From the NCBI RefSeq assembly GCF_000400735.1, contig NZ_KE007361.1, positions 113,184-166,353 on the forward strand: a stretch of 53,170 nucleotides of DNA, written 5' to 3'. Within the stretch, counting starts at the first letter, position 1. Each line of letters starts with the position of its first letter. The notes beneath the pieces were generated by a model. The model did no database searches, was not told the origin of the DNA, and was given only the letters and a program-made list of their open reading frames with translations. This document shows positions 46,060 through 53,170 of the stretch, piece by piece. Both the position numbers and the translations under genes were made by a program. The stretch comes from Acinetobacter tandoii DSM 14970 = CIP 107469 (GTDB lineage: Bacteria; Pseudomonadota; Gammaproteobacteria; Pseudomonadales; Moraxellaceae).

Positions 46060-48078
46060 ATGGGAAATTTAAACTTAGCTTCTACCTCCTTAGCGATTGA
46101 ACTTTCAGAACAAGAGTGGTTAAAACTGGCTAAATCTGGACAGTATCCAAAGCCGAGATGGATGCTGAACGATTCTATAGGAGACCACGAGTGGCATATT
46201 GCTAAAAGTGGATTTGATATCCCATCTGCACCACCATACAAGAGAGAAAGTTATCGGATATTATCATTTCATAAAGAAATTGCACCTGATGAGCTCCTTA
46301 CGAACGAACAAAACTCAGAACTGCTACATGATTTAAAGAGCAGCTTTCTTTATCTAAGCTTCACTGATGCAGTCTCACGACCTCAACGGTTTTTAGAGAT
46401 TTTTAATTCGATAATAAGCTTAATTAGACATGCAAATGAATTGAGGAGCAATAAAGACAAACCAATTATTCGACATTTAGACATGATTGGTTTCATTAAT
46501 ACTAAAGAATATTTAAAATCATTTGGAGTTACTGACGAACATTTTTCACACGTGTTAAAAATATCTTCTGAACATCACAATAATTTATCAAAAAAGGATT
46601 GGCAAAAAATCCAATCTGAGCTATTAATTACCACTAGAGAAGTGATTAGTCTACAGAGCAAGCTAAAACTTTATTTAAATAATAAAACTAATAACAAAGC
46701 TTCACATTATACTTCCGAATATTTCAATGCATCCAATCCCTTATTTGAAGTCGAAATCGACCTTAAACCTAAGGAAAAAACCATTTCAAACGAAATTTCG
46801 AAATTAGAGTTACTTTACACTAGTAGAGTGATTCAAAAGCATTCTTTTAATCATTCCCCCCGAGAATTATTTTCTGACGGCCACTCCATCCTAGATAGTT
46901 TAAACCCACCCCAAAAAACAAAACTAATCCCTGCTCATATCGCACTTCATGCTATGTCTAAGGCGCTATATTTTGCAAGACAGTTTGGCCCTGAGCTTAG
47001 GAGTTATTTAAATTCACTTTGGGCTGCGGAAAAAAATGCCATTGACGCACTAAAAATATCTCCATCACGGATATTTAGAAACACAAAAGTGATACGGGAG
47101 CATGCTTTCGCTAACACCTGTATGCCGGATGTACTAAAGGAACTAAAAATTACAACTTGGGAATATCAAGTAGCATTTGAAAATCTAAGTCACAATTGGA
47201 TAAGAAACAACTTATCAGTTGAAGCCACCATATTACTTTATGTTGCTTCCATGTGGATACTTCTAGCCAGTTTCAGTTCTGGCCGAAGACAATCATTAAT
47301 CACTTTAAAAAGAAACTGTTTCCGCTTATCACCTATAGATGGATTATTTGATATAACACTGAGAATACCGAAAAGATCCGAAAGACTTGAATTAGAGGAT
47401 GTCCATAGGCCTATTCCTGATTTAATTTTTGATTATGGAATAGAGTTTTCTTTATTTGTTACACAATTAGAAGAACTGCAAGGATACTTTTTTAATGAAC
47501 ATGAAGTTTATCTATTTGGAAAAGTTCTTTCTTTGCATTCATCAAGCTCTTTCAATCATGCAAAACACCATATTGAAAAAATAGACTTTTATAAATTCCC
47601 AATAAGTGGAGATTTAATATACAAAGCTCTGTGTTTTTTTCAAGATTGGTCTCAGTCTCCATTGATAGAGAACAAGAGATGGTATCCAGCACAGCACCAA
47701 TTTAGAAGACTTTTCGCTGTTTTATACTTTAACTTTTCGGATGATAATGGTTTAGAAGAACTTTCATGGTTTATGGGGCACTCGTCACTTGAGCAAACTT
47801 TTCACTATGCAGAAATTTCTCCGTCAGATGAATGGCTAGAAGAAGCTGAGATAGCAATAGCTAGAATCGGTTCTTCATTACATAAACAATTACATGCAGA
47901 CGACACTATTACAGAGATAGTAAGTCAAGCAAAAAAGTCAACAGAAACAGTCACTGTTCTAGAACCGCTTATTAAGCAAATGATTAATGAGCATAAACAA
48001 AAAACAGGAGAAGAAGTTCGCTTTAGGAGAATTGATGGCAAAGATATATTTTTCTACTTCTGCACCCCCGGGAGGTAA
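46060..48078 (+). CDS. large tyrosine recombinase
   Basis: Protein of 672 residues with the full catalytic set of tyrosine recombinases: Arg in SSGRRQSLITLKR (~residue 410), HxxR in HQFRRLFAVLYF, GH in FMGHSSLEQ and nucleophile Tyr in TFHYAEIS. The ~400-residue N-terminal part is much longer than the usual SAM-like DNA-binding region. Size and order recall TnpB of Tn554-type elements. It should cut and rejoin DNA at the element's attachment site together with the third recombinase of the operon. GGGAGG just before its stop codon serves as ribosome site for the next gene. Confidence 0.88.
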   Translation: MGNLNLASTSLAIELSEQEWLKLAKSGQYPKPRWMLNDSIGDHEWHIAKSGFDIPSAPPYKRESYRILSFHKEIAPDELLTNEQNSELLHDLKSSFLYLSFTDAVSRPQRFLEIFNSIISLIRHANELRSNKDKPIIRHLDMIGFINTKEYLKSFGVTDEHFSHVLKISSEHHNNLSKKDWQKIQSELLITTREVISLQSKLKLYLNNKTNNKASHYTSEYFNASNPLFEVEIDLKPKEKTISNEISKLELLYTSRVIQKHSFNHSPRELFSDGHSILDSLNPPQKTKLIPAHIALHAMSKALYFARQFGPELRSYLNSLWAAEKNAIDALKISPSRIFRNTKVIREHAFANTCMPDVLKELKITTWEYQVAFENLSHNWIRNNLSVEATILLYVASMWILLASFSSGRRQSLITLKRNCFRLSPIDGLFDITLRIPKRSERLELEDVHRPIPDLIFDYGIEFSLFVTQLEELQGYFFNEHEVYLFGKVLSLHSSSSFNHAKHHIEKIDFYKFPISGDLIYKALCFFQDWSQSPLIENKRWYPAQHQFRRLFAVLYFNFSDDNGLEELSWFMGHSSLEQTFHYAEISPSDEWLEEAEIAIARIGSSLHKQLHADDTITEIVSQAKKSTETVTVLEPLIKQMINEHKQKTGEEVRFRRIDGKDIFFYFCTPGR

Positions 48079-48083
48079 ATTAA

Positions 48084-48620
48084 ATGCCCAAATTCATAAC
48101 TGGAGAAACTTCGAAAGCAGTTTTAGCTGAAAAAGAAGCCAAGACTGAATCCCTATCAAAAAAAGCAAACTTGATAAGAAAGATTAGTAGTAAAAATGAC
48201 ATTTATCCCTCATTAGTAGTAAAGCGTAAAACTATATCGCTTTCCTCTGTTTTGCAATGGGAAGACCATGAATTAGAGGTGATAAAATGTGTTTGGAATA
48301 CCGCCCACGAGGCACATAACGCACAAGTTCTAAAAGCACTATTAGAAGCTATCGACTTAGCTAATTTAAATTTGAATAATGAGCAGTCTGGTAAACAGGT
48401 TTCGATTAAAACTGGCTCTTCATCTATCTCAAAAGAAGACTTGAATTTACTCATGCTGGAAAATGAAGAACTTAGAAATGCGTTAGCAGAGGTTTACCGC
48501 GCATATATTCAAACACTCGAAAACATCAAAGAAGATAAGACTGTCAATGAAGTACTCCAGTCGCTTCTTAGAAACCAAGCTCTTATACTAGGCAAACAAC
48601 GAATTTGGCAGTTGAAATAA
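48084..48620 (+). CDS. small helical accessory protein of the recombinase operon
   Basis: Protein of 178 residues, charged at the N-terminus (AEKEAKTESLSKKANLIRK) and predicted to be helical or coiled-coil at the C-terminus (DLNLLMLENEELRNALAEVYRAY). No catalytic motif. It lies between two tyrosine recombinases, with a strong ribosome site (GGGAGG), and its stop overlaps the next ATG by one base (TAATG). By position and size it resembles the small TnpC-like or GmtX-like partners of multi-recombinase elements, which tune integration direction or efficiency. That equivalence is inferred, not shown. Confidence 0.75.
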   Translation: MPKFITGETSKAVLAEKEAKTESLSKKANLIRKISSKNDIYPSLVVKRKTISLSSVLQWEDHELEVIKCVWNTAHEAHNAQVLKALLEAIDLANLNLNNEQSGKQVSIKTGSSSISKEDLNLLMLENEELRNALAEVYRAYIQTLENIKEDKTVNEVLQSLLRNQALILGKQRIWQLK

Positions 48621-49990
48621 TGACAAGAGTCGTAATCGCAAAGAACCCGAATCTATCATTCTTAACTGTCGGTAAAAAAGGGGCATTTGAGGACTCAGTG
48701 CCTCTCCCTATAATTCTCAAGAAAATGGGACAATTCGATTGGGATGCTAATGAGTATTTAACACACTACGCTGGAGGAGCAAGAACCTACAATATAAAAC
48801 CACTTGCAACGTCTGTGTCAAAAAAGGCTTACAGCTTAAATTTATTTTGTGATTTTCTGGAAGAAAGTAATACGGAATTGAATTACATAAATGATGATAC
48901 AATGTATCGATATGTAGAGAGATTAAAAGAGCGGAATATCACAGATGCAACTATAATTTCCCATGTTCGCACAGCTTTAGGGTACGTTGTTCACCTCAAT
49001 GAACGATATCCAAAATGGCATTTAGCTACAAATAAAATCAACCATCATACAAATTATAAAGTTCACTACTCTAATCATAAATATATCCACGGTAGATTTG
49101 AAAAGAGCTATTTATCACATAGATGTCTTAATGGCCTTATCCACATAAAAACAGAAGCTGAATTTGTTAAAGATTATGAATATTTAATGTGGTTAGATGC
49201 AATAAATTCGACAACGCTTCACCCAGAAGTAGATGATTTTTTAATTGCTAGATGGCAAGCCCTAGGAACTTTAATGGAAATAACTGGTTCAAGGATTTCG
49301 GAGGTAAACCAAATCACAAAAAAAATGATACAAAATGCCGCTGCCGACATGTTAAATCCCTCAGCAAAGCATATTATTAGAGACTTAAAAATTGCTAAAG
49401 GAAAGTACAAAGGAAAAAGTCGTAACGTCCCTGTGACCAAGGACGATTTACAAGTCATTTTAATATACCTGTATAAAGTAGAGGAACGATTCCCTGATAT
49501 TAAACATGACAGTATATTTGTAGATGCGAAAACGGGAGAGAAATTAAAACAATCATATCTTAAGAATTACGCGAGAAAAGTTATTAATAACTCACCCCAT
49601 GCCCAAGCACTAAGACATATTGTGAACCATTCTTTTAGACATAGATATATTACTTTGAATATTGCAAAAGCAATTAGTAAACTTTCTAAACAAGGAAGTT
49701 TTTCTAATATACTCAGTGTCGCTGCAGAGGCTTGCAGAAAACTAACCATGCATGCTTCGGATAAAACCTTAGCACACTATGTTCACTTAGCATGTGAGAT
49801 CAACCAGTACAACAACTTAGAAGATGAAAGTAATGAATCACTATCTAGCCATGTTCGTTCAAGAATAGCAAAGTTAATCAATATATCTGACAGATTTGAA
49901 TCCTCCTCGTTAAGTAATTCTGATACATTATGCCTCTTATTAAGCGAAATACATGAGCTAAAAAAATTAAATATCGCTACATTCAATTGA
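48620..49990 (+). CDS. tyrosine recombinase/integrase
   Basis: Protein of 456 residues from the ATG at 48620, which overlaps the preceding stop; a TTG at 48605 would add five residues. An N-terminal core-binding domain (KKAYSLNLFCDFLEESN...) precedes the catalytic domain: Arg in EITGSRISEVNQITK, the beta-strand lysine region KGKYKGKSRNVPVTKDD, HSFRHRYITLN, then HASDKTLAHYVHL with the nucleophile Tyr. The HxxR and Tyr boxes are about 45 residues apart, longer than in XerC/D. With the 672-aa recombinase it should catalyse island excision and integration. Last gene of the operon. Confidence 0.9.
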   Translation: MTRVVIAKNPNLSFLTVGKKGAFEDSVPLPIILKKMGQFDWDANEYLTHYAGGARTYNIKPLATSVSKKAYSLNLFCDFLEESNTELNYINDDTMYRYVERLKERNITDATIISHVRTALGYVVHLNERYPKWHLATNKINHHTNYKVHYSNHKYIHGRFEKSYLSHRCLNGLIHIKTEAEFVKDYEYLMWLDAINSTTLHPEVDDFLIARWQALGTLMEITGSRISEVNQITKKMIQNAAADMLNPSAKHIIRDLKIAKGKYKGKSRNVPVTKDDLQVILIYLYKVEERFPDIKHDSIFVDAKTGEKLKQSYLKNYARKVINNSPHAQALRHIVNHSFRHRYITLNIAKAISKLSKQGSFSNILSVAAEACRKLTMHASDKTLAHYVHLACEINQYNNLEDESNESLSSHVRSRIAKLINISDRFESSSLSNSDTLCLLLSEIHELKKLNIATFN

Positions 49991-50011
49991 TGTGTTGACT
50001 ATATGTTTATA

Positions 50012-50057
50012 AAGTAAGCCTCCAGTGAAGCTCACTTGAACTCAAGTAAGCTCCCAG
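50012..50057. repeat. overlapping direct and inverted repeats after the recombinase operon
   Basis: AAGTAAGCCTCCAGT (50012-50026) and AAGTAAGCTCCCAGT (50044-50058) are 15-bp direct copies with two mismatches. AGCTCACTTGA (50029-50039) and TCAAGTAAGCT (50042-50052) are inverted with one mismatch. Could be a terminator or a protein-binding site. Confidence 0.55.
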
Positions 50058-50115
50058 TTACGCGGTAGAGAATCACACAATTTATAACTTATAGTTCTCC
50101 CTCTTTAGAATGATT

Positions 50116-50610
50116 CTAGTGAATATTTTCAATATCATTGAAAATATTCAATATAAAACTATTCTTATTTTCTAATTCACTTAACTCTTTGGAGATAACA
50201 TATTCATACTTATCGAAAAAACTTTGAAGATCTGGGTTTTTACTAATGATATTTTCAATGAAAACTTTCTCGGTTTTACGTCGTTCGAGTACATTTTCCA
50301 AACTCTTTTGTTCCTCAATTAATGCTTCTTTGACCTTCTTTACTTTCTCAACATTTCGATAGGATTTTAAATAAGAGGATTCGCTGTATCTAAAAATATT
50401 ACGATTATTCTCGTCTCTCACTGTTAAAAGGAAATTGCATTTTACTAGAATATTTAATCCTCTATAAATACTTTGCTTTTCAGAGGGCCTAACAAATTGT
50501 CTATCATTAAAAATAGCCTTTATAAAGTCATTCGCTCGCCATTCGATGATTTCATGATTCAGTAAAATGTGAAAAAAATCACTGTAAAAAGGTAGAGTAT
50601 ATTTTGACAT
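50116..50610 (-). CDS. hypothetical winged-helix/coiled-coil protein
   Basis: Protein of 164 residues that I cannot place in a family. Residues 1-75 look like a winged helix-turn-helix (FFHILLNHEIIEWRANDFIK..., QSIYRGLNILVKCNFLLTV, NIFRYS). Residues 80-125 are a strongly charged coiled coil (VEKVKKVKEALIEEQKSLENVLERRK), and the tail is Asn/Ile-rich. A DNA-binding regulator of the neighbouring recombinase operon is the natural guess. It is convergent with that operon and divergent from the XRE gene. AT-rich codon use resembles the recombinase genes, so it probably belongs to the island. Confidence 0.65.
   Translation of the reverse strand: MSKYTLPFYSDFFHILLNHEIIEWRANDFIKAIFNDRQFVRPSEKQSIYRGLNILVKCNFLLTVRDENNRNIFRYSESSYLKSYRNVEKVKKVKEALIEEQKSLENVLERRKTEKVFIENIISKNPDLQSFFDKYEYVISKELSELENKNSFILNIFNDIENIH
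50121..50149. repeat. perfect 13-bp inverted repeat with 3-nt spacer
   Basis: GAATATTTTCAAT - ATC - ATTGAAAATATTC. It lies inside the last codons of the winged-helix gene, encoding part of NIFNDIENIH. The symmetry is perfect although the DNA is coding. Confidence 0.75.
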
Positions 50611-50787
50611 GGATTAGCACGATTAAAGCAAAAAAGAGTTGATGACCTTAGCGTTGAACTGTATATAGAATCATAACTTTAACAATTGGTAGAGGTTTAA
50701 AAATACGCACTTGGGATCAACGCAGATCTAGCAAGTTTGTTCAAAAATTACCATCGGCAATGCAATGTAGCCTTCTTGATTTCACAA

Positions 50788-50806
50788 TACTAAGGAATCC
50801 TTAGTA
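50788..50806. promoter_or_regulatory. palindromic operator 1 upstream of the XRE regulator
   Basis: TACTAAGG-AAT-CCTTAGTA, an 8-bp perfect dyad. Shares the ACTAAG/CTTAGT half-sites with the second palindrome 33 bp downstream. Probably bound by the XRE protein. Confidence 0.65.
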
Positions 50807-50819
50807 ATAACTCAAGTTG

Positions 50820-50840
50820 AAACTAAGAAAATCTTAGTTT
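50820..50840. promoter_or_regulatory. palindromic operator 2 upstream of the XRE regulator
   Basis: AAACTAAGA-AAA-TCTTAGTTT, a 9-bp perfect dyad with the same ACTAAG/CTTAGT half-sites as operator 1, centred 33 bp from it and 32 bp before the regulator's ATG. Confidence 0.65.
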
Positions 50841-50861
50841 TAAAGTGGGTGCTTATGTTTA

Positions 50862-51182
50862 ATGCCAACACATAATTTAAATGTTTTTGCCTTACGACTT
50901 CGTTTAGCGCGCAAAGCAAAAAAACTTTCACAAGAGCGCTTGGGGATCTTGGCTGGAATTGATGAATCTTCTGCTAGTGCGCGTATGAATCAGTATGAGC
51001 GTGGAAAACATGTTCCTGATTTTTTAATGGCTTCCAAGATTGCAGAAATTTTAGATTTACCAACAGCATATTTTTATGTAGAAAACGATTTATTGGCAGA
51101 AATAATACAAGTTAGTCATACTTTAAGTAATGAGCAGAAGTTAGAAGTTCTACGGTTTATTAAGGACTTACAAGATTTTTGA
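50862..51182 (+). CDS. XRE-family transcriptional regulator
   Basis: Protein of 106 residues with a Cro/C1-type helix-turn-helix over residues ~8-65 (LRLARKAKKLSQERLGILAGID...MNQYERGKHVPDFLMASKIAEIL) and a short helical tail. Small stand-alone XRE proteins usually repress their own or neighbouring genes on mobile elements. Two matching palindromes directly upstream suggest autorepression. No toxin-like partner gene follows within 300 bp. Confidence 0.9.
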   Translation: MPTHNLNVFALRLRLARKAKKLSQERLGILAGIDESSASARMNQYERGKHVPDFLMASKIAEILDLPTAYFYVENDLLAEIIQVSHTLSNEQKLEVLRFIKDLQDF

Positions 51183-51518
51183 ATCTTATATCTACCCTCC
51201 GACAATAGAACGTACGCAATGTCATACTATTCATGTTTAGTAGCGTACTTGAGTAATTTAGTATGAAAATAATCCATTTTTATCCTGTTCTATTTCTCTC
51301 GTTTATTTGCCTAAAACTCTGAATGTGATAGCTAACTAAGAAAGACATTGATATTTGACTGAATCAGTAATAATAATCCACTAATTATACTTAAAAGTAG
51401 TCCACCGAATTCACGCAAAAACAAGCAAGACCATAACTACATATTCTTATTTAAATGGACACAAAATGGCGCTTAGCCATTGATAGTCAACTTCTCCTAC
51501 TTGGACAATAAGTGGTGC
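51183..51518. other. intergenic region after the XRE gene
   Basis: About 335 bp between convergent genes with no credible coding frame. Its right end carries an imperfect tandem repeat described separately. Confidence 0.35.
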
Positions 51519-51541
51519 TTAACTATGTTCGACTTCTCCTA
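51456..51541. repeat. imperfect tandem repeat at the end of the helicase gene
   Basis: Two units of 40-45 bp, each with TGGAC(A) ... TGG(C/T)GCTTA ... ACTTCTCCTA, at about 51456-51499 and 51502-51541. The second overlaps the last codons and stop of the helicase gene, as if its 3' end had been duplicated. Confidence 0.5.
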
Positions 51542-52970
51542 TAAAATTCTTTAAAAATTCGGAATCATTTCCATATTGATACACAATATGCAATATCGAT
51601 TTAGGACGTGTAACCGCAACATAAAAAAGTCTTCTAGCTTCTTTTAGTGTTTGTGGTGTCTTCTTATCTCTCCAGCTAGGTATAACATCATTATTAACAC
51701 CATAAATAATAACAGCATCAAATTCACGTCCCTTAGAACTATGAAAAGTAGTAAGGGTTAATCTACCACTTCCTTCTGTTTTTCCAGAAAATAGATCAAG
51801 GGACATATCTTTTTCTATATCAGGTGAAGTATGTTGAATCAATTCTGAGCATATATACCACTCCTGTAAGTTATTACGGCAAATGATTGTCCAAGGATCT
51901 ACCAACTCTTTTCTAAATCGGATTAACCACTCATTTGTAGTTTCTTGAAAAGTTATACTTTTTTGTAAAAATTGAATAAGCTGTAATGTTAAAGATTGTT
52001 CTTCACTTTGAGTGTAGTGGTTACCATAAACAATACTTAATGCTTGTTTGGCCAGTTTATTAAAAGGCGGGTCGGCAAGCTTCCAACCACCAGTAATCCA
52101 TTTCGTACAATTTTCAATAAAGCGGGCTAGTTTTGAACTTCTTTTGATCAAAGCATTAGTATCTGTCCGATGATACGTTAATTTTTTTTGTTCTAAAACC
52201 TCTACAATTTTATCACCAAGCCAAGCTGCACGATATAAAATAGCTATTTGCTCATTTTTATAACCTTGCGAGTTTAATTGAACTAAAAGATTATTAACAA
52301 TAAAACTTGCTTGTTTTTCTAAATCACCGTTTACAGAATTAAATATGATTTCTCCTTCAGGTGTACCATCTGGGCTTTTATATTCTCGAACCTCATCAAG
52401 AGCCCCTGAAGATGCTTTAACAATTTTTGTTCCTGAACGATAATTAAATTTTAGTTGAATGTTTTGAACATTATTTCTTTCAGTCAAACTCTTTAGTAAT
52501 TCAGGATTTGCTCCAGTAAATCCGTAAATGGATTGATCGGCATCCCCTACAGCAAATAGCCGAATTTTCCCATCAAAACAAAGGAGTTGAACCAGCTCAT
52601 GAAGTACATGTCCTAAATCTTGGTATTCATCAACAAATAGAATAGGAAAGCGAGCTTCCAAAGCTTGGCGAATCCAAATATTTTCTTTAATCATTTTAAA
52701 AGCAATGAGTGGCATATCATCAAAGTCGATGAGACCATTTTTTCTAAGCTCTAACTCATATGCCTCAATAAATTCAGCCAGTTCTTGATTTTGACCTTTC
52801 CAAGCTGGAAGTGATCTATCTACATCTCGACTTCTTTTTTCTTTAGCAAATTCCCACTGCTTGTGAGGATTCCCTGAATCCTTATATATAGTTTTATAAG
52901 CATTCTCAACAGCAGCACGGCATTCAGAGGAATTTGCTACTTTAAAATCATCAGGAATACTATCTGATCC
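51519..52970 (-). pseudogene. UvrD/Rep-family helicase, 5' end removed by an IS
   Basis: The last 483 codons of a superfamily 1 helicase. The visible motifs are II (LFVDEYQDLGH), III (VGDADQSIYGFTGA), IV (LKFNYRSG), V (TTFHSSKGREFDAVII) and VI (EARRLFYVAVTRPK). The reading frame is open upstream of the internal ATG at 52715 (…NGLIDFDDMPL) up to the IS3 junction, so the protein once started further upstream. The Walker A region is missing, so this remnant should be inactive. Stand-alone short UvrD helicases of this type occur in defence modules such as Gabija (GajB), where an OLD-family nuclease gene lies upstream; the region beyond the IS is not visible, so this is only a possibility. Confidence 0.82.
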
Positions 52971-53170
52971 TAGACAGTATCGTGGACAACAAATCCCTCT
53001 AAATTCTTAAAATATTTCTGTTCAAAGGCTTCTGGGCTTAACCAGCCGTTTGCGGAATGCCTTCTGACCCGATTGTAATAAATCTCAATATAGTCAAACA
53101 AGACTGTATTCGCTTCTTTTCGAGTGGCAAACACACTGCCATGGACCACATGACCTTTCAATGTATGAAA
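52970..53170 (-). mobile_element. IS3-family element, transposase 3' end (runs off the right edge)
   Basis: The minus-strand frame from the window edge to the TAG at 52970-52972 encodes the C-terminus of an IS3-family OrfB transposase: FHTLKGHVVHG at the start, YIEIYYNRVRRHSANGWLSPEAFEQ, then the stop. FHTLK normally follows the catalytic glutamate, which lies just outside. The IS end is at or near 52970 within the helicase gene. The terminal repeat cannot be defined from one end. The element points in the same direction as the helicase and could drive or block its transcription. Confidence 0.85.

Noticed and set aside
50690..50803. Short plus-strand frame reading TIGRGLKIRTWDQRRSSKF
   Set aside because: No start codon with a ribosome site; it runs into the first XRE operator. 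At most a gene remnant.
52715..52715. ATG at 52715 as true start of the helicase
   Set aside because: The frame is open and protein-like for 85 more codons upstream (including the conserved IDFDD), so this Met is internal.

Overview
The window reads as a chromosomal segment of a low-GC gammaproteobacterium, most probably Acinetobacter. The grounds are the AT-rich intergenic DNA, the yceD-rpmF-fabD-fabG-acpP cluster with no plsX/fabH between rpmF and fabD, the bioH/bioA-bioF-bioC-bioD cluster, and a Bap-like adhesin next to a LapBCE-type secretion system. These are genus-level impressions from gene content; no database comparison was possible.

Layout. (1) 1-8849, all minus strand: a type I secretion operon (outer-membrane TolC/LapE-like factor, LapB-like ABC exporter, HlyD/LapC-like fusion protein), ending at a probable terminator. 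Then come an 881-bp IS5-family insertion sequence, an OmpA-domain lipoprotein and the N-terminal part of a giant Bap-like repeat adhesin that runs off the left edge. (2) 9416-16851: housekeeping genes for fatty acid synthesis (acpP, fabG, fabD), the ribosome (rpmF, yceD), EpmC, a Sua5/YciO protein, condensin accessory ScpA/ScpB and RluB. (3) 16922-32573: two divergent operons that look like a complete peptide-acquisition pathway. One side has two peptide-binding proteins, a signal-peptide-bearing M3 oligopeptidase and a YejBEF-type ABC importer. The other side has a TonB-dependent receptor with its own TonB, ExbB and two ExbD proteins. (4) 32789-41662: an orphan lipoprotein, the biotin cluster, an exported single-cysteine peroxiredoxin, a bacterioferritin without the haem methionine, and an extended SDR.

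(5) 42018-53170: the accessory region. The 3' half of ligA (OB, zinc finger, HhH, BRCT) is cut off at about 43040 inside a strongly conserved protein motif. Right behind it starts a tight four-gene operon of large proteins. Two are clear tyrosine recombinases, the 966-aa first gene looks like a very divergent third one, and the 178-aa gene is a small helical accessory protein. This resembles multi-recombinase integration modules (Tn554-type, recombinase-in-trio, or Gamma-Mobile-Trio islands), and I infer that an island has integrated into ligA. Cargo inside the window is a winged-helix/coiled-coil protein, an XRE regulator with two palindromic operator-like sites, and a UvrD-like helicase whose 5' end has been removed by an IS3-family element at the right edge.

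Most notable are the ligA-targeting recombinase island and the divergent TonB/Yej/peptidase peptide-uptake locus.
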